Positions 60,160 to 64,000 of a stretch of 64,000 bases of DNA are shown piece after piece. The notes beneath the pieces were generated by a model. The model saw only the letters and a program-made list of their open reading frames with translations. It searched no databases and was not told the origin of the DNA. The position numbers were made by a program, and so were the translations under genes. The stretch covers positions 1-64,000 of the forward strand of contig JAEYNH010000009.1 of assembly GCA_023412655.1 (NCBI GenBank), written 5' to 3'. The number at the start of each line of letters is the position of its first letter. Positions within the stretch are counted from its first letter, which is position 1. Source of the stretch: Pseudomonadota bacterium (GTDB lineage: Bacteria > Pseudomonadota > Alphaproteobacteria > Caulobacterales > Caulobacteraceae).

Positions 60160-62043
60160 TTATCGCGAAACGGGCTGAGCGCGAGCCTGGGCCACGAGAA
60201 CCGCAAGTCGGGCGCTCACCAGCTGCTGTTCCGGGGTGGCGAACAGGGCGCGGCGGAGGTTGGCGCGGCGCGACGTCCAGACCGCCAGAGGGGCCGCGAA
60301 CAACAGCGGCAGAACCACCGGGGCGAAGCACAGGGACAGGTCTGGGCGGAAGCACAGGCCGGCCAGGAAGACCAGGCCGGTGACCATCTGCCACTGCATG
60401 GCCTTGAAGGCGACGCTCCAGGGCAGGTCCTCGGCGTCACGTTGCTGCGGCAGCCAGCCGGCGTCGTGGCCCCGGAACGTCTGCATCACCGAGTGGGTGT
60501 TCGCCACCATCTGGATCGGGGCGAGGATGGCGGCGAGCAGGATCTCCAGCCCAACGCTCTTGAGGATGCTCCTTGCGCCGCCGAAGGCGCGGCGCTCCCG
60601 CGGACGGCTGAGCACGAGCATGGCGCCCATCACCTTTGGCCCCACCAGCAGCACGCCGGAGAGCAGGGTGGTGAGCATGAAGGGGGTGAACTCGGGGCGC
60701 AGCAGATACCAGAACGAGTTCCAGTCCACGGGGTGCTCGAGCTGCATGGCCAGGCCGATCACCAGCGCGGCGAACCACAGCGGCGAGGCGATGTAGGCGA
60801 GGCAGCCGAAGAACAGCTGCAGGCGGCTGATCGGATGCAGACCCGGGGCCATGAGCAGGCCGAGGTGCTGCAGGTTGCCCTGACACCAGCGCTGGTCGCG
60901 GCGCATGAAGTCGAAGATGGTCGGCGGCGTCTGCTCGCACGTGCCGTCCAGGGCCGCGGTCAGGTGGACAGCCCAGCCGTTGCGGCGCAGCAGCGCGCCT
61001 TCAACAACGTCATGGCTGAGGATGTGACCACCGAACGGCTTGGCGCCCGGCAAAATTGGCAGACCCGAGCTCTCGGCGAAAGCCCGGACGCGCACGATGG
61101 CGTTGTGGCCCCAGTAGCTGGACTCCGCGCCCGTCCACCAGGCGAGGCCGGCGGCGGCCACGCGGCCGTACATCTGGACGCCGAACTGCGAAAGGCGGGC
61201 GAACAGCGTCTGGGCGCCGACGATCGCCGGGGTCGTCTGGATCAAGCCGACGCCCGGATTGCGCTCCATGGCGTCGACCAGCCGCAGGACCGTCTCGCCG
61301 GCCATGGTGCTGTCGGCGTCCAGGACGATCATGAAGTCGTAGGCCCCGCCGTAGCGGCGGACCCAGTCGGCCACGTTACCGGCTTTGCGCTCCGCATTGT
61401 CCGCCCGGCGGCGCAGGTAGACGTTGCAGTGGGCGTGGCTGCGCAGGGCCACATAGGCGGCCCGCTCCTCGGCGGCGATGTCCTCACGCCGGGAGTCGCT
61501 CAGGACGAAGATGTCGAAGGCCCCGCTGACGCCGAGACGGCCGAGGGCGGCGTCAAGAGCGCTCAGGCGGGAGAGGGCCGCGTGGGCGTCCTCGTGGTAC
61601 AGCGGCATCAGCAGCGCCGTGCGGGTCCTCGGCGCACGGGGCAGGGCCGAGAACGCCAGGTCCTCCTGCTCGCGTCCCGTGACGAGGACATAGAGGCCGG
61701 CGATGGCGTTGCAGAACCAGATGCACATCGCCGAGCCGAGCAGGACGAACACGCCGAAGCCCAGCACCTCAAGCGGCTCCCAGCCCCGGCGGGCGTAGAG
61801 CACGAACGGCCCCCACAGCAGGAGCGCGGTCAGGAGGAGGGCGCCGCCGAACAGGACCGCACGGCGAAGAGCGATGTTCCGGGGCGAGGTGGCAGGCGCG
61901 GGGGCGACCTCTACGGGCTCGCCGCGACCGAGGCCCTGGCGGGGCATCGCCAGCGGCGCCTCCTCCGGCATCCAAGGCGAGCCGACGGGCTCGTCCGCAC
62001 GCCAGGGCGCAAAGGGCTGGAAGAGACTGGCAATGCTGTTCAT
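60160..62043 (-). CDS. opgH: glucans biosynthesis glucosyltransferase H (OpgH/MdoH-like)
   Basis: A 627-residue GT2 inner-membrane enzyme making the beta-1,2-glucan backbone of osmoregulated periplasmic glucans. The GT-A domain has MIVLDADSTM (DxD-like), QTTPAIVGAQTLFAR and the acceptor/processivity motif RRDQRWCQGNLQHLGLL (Q/RxxRW). About six membrane helices surround it. It is shorter than the E. coli protein (about 850 residues), lacking most of the N-terminal extension. ATG 62043 is used; GTG 62067 is an alternative. No opgG lies beside it, which is unusual. Confidence 0.88.
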   Translation of the reverse strand: MNSIASLFQPFAPWRADEPVGSPWMPEEAPLAMPRQGLGRGEPVEVAPAPATSPRNIALRRAVLFGGALLLTALLLWGPFVLYARRGWEPLEVLGFGVFVLLGSAMCIWFCNAIAGLYVLVTGREQEDLAFSALPRAPRTRTALLMPLYHEDAHAALSRLSALDAALGRLGVSGAFDIFVLSDSRREDIAAEERAAYVALRSHAHCNVYLRRRADNAERKAGNVADWVRRYGGAYDFMIVLDADSTMAGETVLRLVDAMERNPGVGLIQTTPAIVGAQTLFARLSQFGVQMYGRVAAAGLAWWTGAESSYWGHNAIVRVRAFAESSGLPILPGAKPFGGHILSHDVVEGALLRRNGWAVHLTAALDGTCEQTPPTIFDFMRRDQRWCQGNLQHLGLLMAPGLHPISRLQLFFGCLAYIASPLWFAALVIGLAMQLEHPVDWNSFWYLLRPEFTPFMLTTLLSGVLLVGPKVMGAMLVLSRPRERRAFGGARSILKSVGLEILLAAILAPIQMVANTHSVMQTFRGHDAGWLPQQRDAEDLPWSVAFKAMQWQMVTGLVFLAGLCFRPDLSLCFAPVVLPLLFAAPLAVWTSRRANLRRALFATPEQQLVSARLAVLVAQARAQPVSR

Positions 62044-62129
62044 GTCCGCTCGCCCCCGAAACTTCACCCGGCGGCGCCGCCCTCGCGGGACCTGCGCCTA
62101 CCCAGCCTCGGCTAGATTCTCACCTCTTC

Positions 62130-62147
62130 AATCACGGACTCGTGATT
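62130..62147. repeat. short perfect inverted repeat AATCACG-GACT-CGTGATT
   Basis: Seven-base arms with a 4-base centre, in the 160-base gap between the acyltransferase stop and opgH. It lies 87 bases upstream of the opgH start and no T-tract follows, so an operator is more likely than a terminator. Confidence 0.5.
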
Positions 62148-62203
62148 AAAGCCAGTCTAACGAGAGCGTGATCGCCGATTAGGCGCAATTTGCCTCAGGC
62201 GCG

Positions 62204-64000
62204 TCAGGCGGCGGCGGTAAGCCCGCCGGCGCCATGCAGGCGACGGTCGAGCAACCAGGCGGCGACGGCGACCCAGCCGACGAGGATGAGAGCGTAGCTC
62301 CGCTCCCACCAGCCGACGTTGGCGTCATTCACCAGGCCCGGCATCAGCAGATGCTTGGTGATGACGGTAAGAAGGCCCATCGCCAGAAAGGCGGCGACCA
62401 AGAAGAGCTTCAAGCCGCGCATGTCGGGGGTCGCTCGCAACGACCAGAGCAGCAGCAGCGGCGCCAGCTGGATGCCGAGGGCGAGGTTGATCGCCAGGTG
62501 CCGCGGGTCGGGCCAGGGATAGATCGCCGAGGCCACCAGGCCGTAGCCGGCCATGATGAAGACAATTGCGATCAGGCCGCCGGCGATCCGCGCGCCGGTG
62601 ATCCGCGCCACCGCGAGCCCGAAGCCGACGCCGGCGAGACCGGCCATGAGGCCCGCGCCCAGGACGCCTACGTTGAAGATCAGCGGCTGAGGCGCAGCGG
62701 CGCCCCCCAGTTCGCTCAGATATTGGCGGGCGTGGTTGAAGTCCGGATAGGCCAGGGTCGCGGCAACGACCGCAAAAGCGGCGAAGGCGGGGGCGAACAC
62801 GCCCAGCTTGAGCAAGGTCCGGCCGATCGCGACCCGCGACGCGCCCGGGGCGTCATCAAGGGGTTTGAGGCCCCACAGCGGACGCATGAGCGGGACCCGA
62901 CGCACCAGCTCATAGACCAGCACGCTGCCGCCGAAGGTGACGGTGATCAGCAGCAGCGCCTCGGGCAGGGCCGGGATGCCCATCGGTTTCACCAGCCAGA
63001 CAGCGACCACCAGGATGGTCTGGTGTGCAAGATAGCAGGGGAAAATGCCGTCGTTCAGATACCGCAGCAGGGGCGAGTCCGCGCGGCGCAGGTAGCGGCT
63101 GCCGAACGCGAGGATGCCGGCAATCGTCACCCATTGGGCGATGGCGAACACCGCATTGCGCGGAATTCCGAAGAACGCGCCTCCACCCGGGTGCCAGACT
63201 TGGAGCATGACGAGCGACAGGCTGACGGTGGAGAGCGCAAGGAAGATCCAGCGGCGCTGTTCCAACTCGCGCCACAGGCCCTTGCGATTGACGATGGCGA
63301 AGCCGAAGACGAAGGCGCCGAAGGAGAGCGCGTGATTATACCAGTCGACCGACAGCCTGTTGGTCACCCCGAACATCGGGAACAGCGTCAGTCGGATCAG
63401 GACAAGATAGGCGGCCGGGACCCACAGCACCCGCCATCCCGACAGCGCGCGCTCCAACCCCGCGCCCACCCGGTCGTGAAGATCACGCCGCGCCATCAGG
63501 GGCAGGACGGCGATGGTGTAGGTGGTCAGATAGACCAAGAACCAGAGGTGGTTCACCGGCACGCCGTCGGCCAGGCCGCGGAAGCCGAACTCGCGGCCGA
63601 CCCACGGCAGAAGGCCCTGGCTCCAGTAGCCCTTGTCGACGGCCTCGATCCAGGACTGGATCGGCACCAGGACGACCACGCCGAACAGCAGCGGCGGCAG
63701 CAGGCGGGACAACCGGCTGGAGGCGACCTGGCTTGTGGTGCGCCGCTCGGCCATCAGGCTCAGGGCCGCGCCGGCCACCAGGAAGAGCAGCGTGAGCCGC
63801 CAGGGCCCAGTGAGAAGGATCGCCTCACGGATCCAGTCGAAGCGATGGTTGCTGCGGATGTGCCAGTCGTACGGGCCGTAGACGAGAGCGACGTGGAACA
63901 GGATCAGCAGGCCGAAGGCGCCGACCCGCGCCCAATCGAGGTCAGCCCGGCGCTCCCGCGTCGCGGTGCGCGCGCCAGCAGGCCGGGTGGCGTCCTGAGA
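62204..64000 (-). CDS. acyltransferase family 3 membrane protein (OpgC-like), N-terminus outside the window
   Basis: An open frame without stop to the window edge, at least 599 codons, so the start lies beyond 64000. The visible N-terminal part reads DLDWARVGAFGLLILFHVA and YGPYDWHIRSNH, the typical first helix and His-containing loop of acyltransferase_3/OpgC proteins; about ten more membrane helices follow. A GTG near 63778 would remove this conserved part and is not the real start. Next to opgH on the same strand, it may add succinyl or other acyl groups to periplasmic glucans. A general acyltransferase role is the alternative. The C-terminal part is longer than E. coli OpgC (385 residues), with extra helices after about codon 390. 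Confidence 0.75.
   Translation of the reverse strand, partial: SQDATRPAGARTATRERRADLDWARVGAFGLLILFHVALVYGPYDWHIRSNHRFDWIREAILLTGPWRLTLLFLVAGAALSLMAERRTTSQVASSRLSRLLPPLLFGVVVLVPIQSWIEAVDKGYWSQGLLPWVGREFGFRGLADGVPVNHLWFLVYLTTYTIAVLPLMARRDLHDRVGAGLERALSGWRVLWVPAAYLVLIRLTLFPMFGVTNRLSVDWYNHALSFGAFVFGFAIVNRKGLWRELEQRRWIFLALSTVSLSLVMLQVWHPGGGAFFGIPRNAVFAIAQWVTIAGILAFGSRYLRRADSPLLRYLNDGIFPCYLAHQTILVVAVWLVKPMGIPALPEALLLITVTFGGSVLVYELVRRVPLMRPLWGLKPLDDAPGASRVAIGRTLLKLGVFAPAFAAFAVVAATLAYPDFNHARQYLSELGGAAAPQPLIFNVGVLGAGLMAGLAGVGFGLAVARITGARIAGGLIAIVFIMAGYGLVASAIYPWPDPRHLAINLALGIQLAPLLLLWSLRATPDMRGLKLFLVAAFLAMGLLTVITKHLLMPGLVNDANVGWWERSYALILVGWVAVAAWLLDRRLHGAGGLTAAA

Noticed and set aside
62204..63778. 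Start of the acyltransferase at GTG 63778
   Set aside because: The frame stays open to 64000 and encodes the conserved first helix and loop, so the true start is outside the window.
1..64000. tRNA, rRNA, CRISPR, IS elements, integrases, phage genes
   Set aside because: None could be recognised on either strand; no direct-repeat arrays or transposase-like proteins were seen.

Overview
The window looks like the chromosome of a free-living, oligotrophic alphaproteobacterium of the Caulobacterales (Caulobacter/Phenylobacterium-like). The reasons are the very high G+C with strong third-position GC, two large TonB-dependent receptors of the Xanthomonas/Caulobacter carbohydrate type, an intact xylXABCD Weimberg operon in the Caulobacter gene order, and a ManD-type mannonate dehydratase. 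This assignment is inference; no rRNA or other phylogenetic marker is present. No tRNA, rRNA, CRISPR array, insertion sequence, phage or integrase gene was seen, and no gene-free stretch exceeds about 190 bases.

Left flank (1-6.1 kb): ordinary genes, namely a lipoprotein PQQ-type sugar dehydrogenase, a pair of acyl-CoA dehydrogenases, a DUF3008 protein, a potassium-channel-like protein with a C-terminal zinc ribbon, and a PstS-like phosphate-binding lipoprotein. The first 130 bases hold an 18-C homopolymer and what may be a gene remnant.

Glucuronoxylan block (6.1-37.2 kb): SGNH esterase 1, a TonB receptor, GH10 xylanase, GH43 and GH3 enzymes; then a macrolide-type ABC exporter cassette and a GntR/FCD regulator with mannonate dehydratase; then GH67 alpha-glucuronidase, a LacI regulator, a polysaccharide deacetylase and SGNH esterase 2; then xylX-A-B-C-D (xylose to 2-oxoglutarate), two MFS transporters and a cytoplasmic GH43. 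In outline, xylan is bound, cut and de-esterified outside or in the periplasm, oligosaccharides and uronic acids are imported, xylose goes through the Weimberg pathway, and glucuronate goes through UxaC, UxuB and ManD to 2-keto-3-deoxygluconate (KDG). No KDG kinase or aldolase is in the window.

Pectin/hexuronate block (37.2-57.8 kb): GH28 polygalacturonase, a second TonB receptor, a small XRE regulator, fructuronate/tagaturonate reductase, altronate dehydratase, a LacI regulator, a KdgF-like cupin, a hexuronate MFS, a pentenoate-hydratase-like enzyme, UxaC, KduI, KduD, a type-B carboxylesterase, a PL10 pectate lyase, an alpha/beta esterase and an FAD/NAD(P)-binding protein.

The most informative non-coding signal is a set of three short palindrome families. 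Family A (TGGTCAGACCA) is likely the GntR site. Family B (TGATAGCGCTATCA-like) is likely the site of the LacI regulator at 23.4 kb. Family C (TGACACCGGTGTCA and GGTAACCGGTGTCA) is likely the site of the LacI regulator at 45.3 kb. A and B sites occur together at xylan/xylose promoters. C sites mark the pectin/hexuronate promoters. One B site lies at 56.4 kb, inside the pectin block.

Right flank (57.8-64 kb): a dicarboxylate:cation symporter, a DUF454 protein, a stand-alone receiver domain, an OpgH/MdoH-type glucosyltransferase and an acyltransferase whose N-terminus runs off the window.
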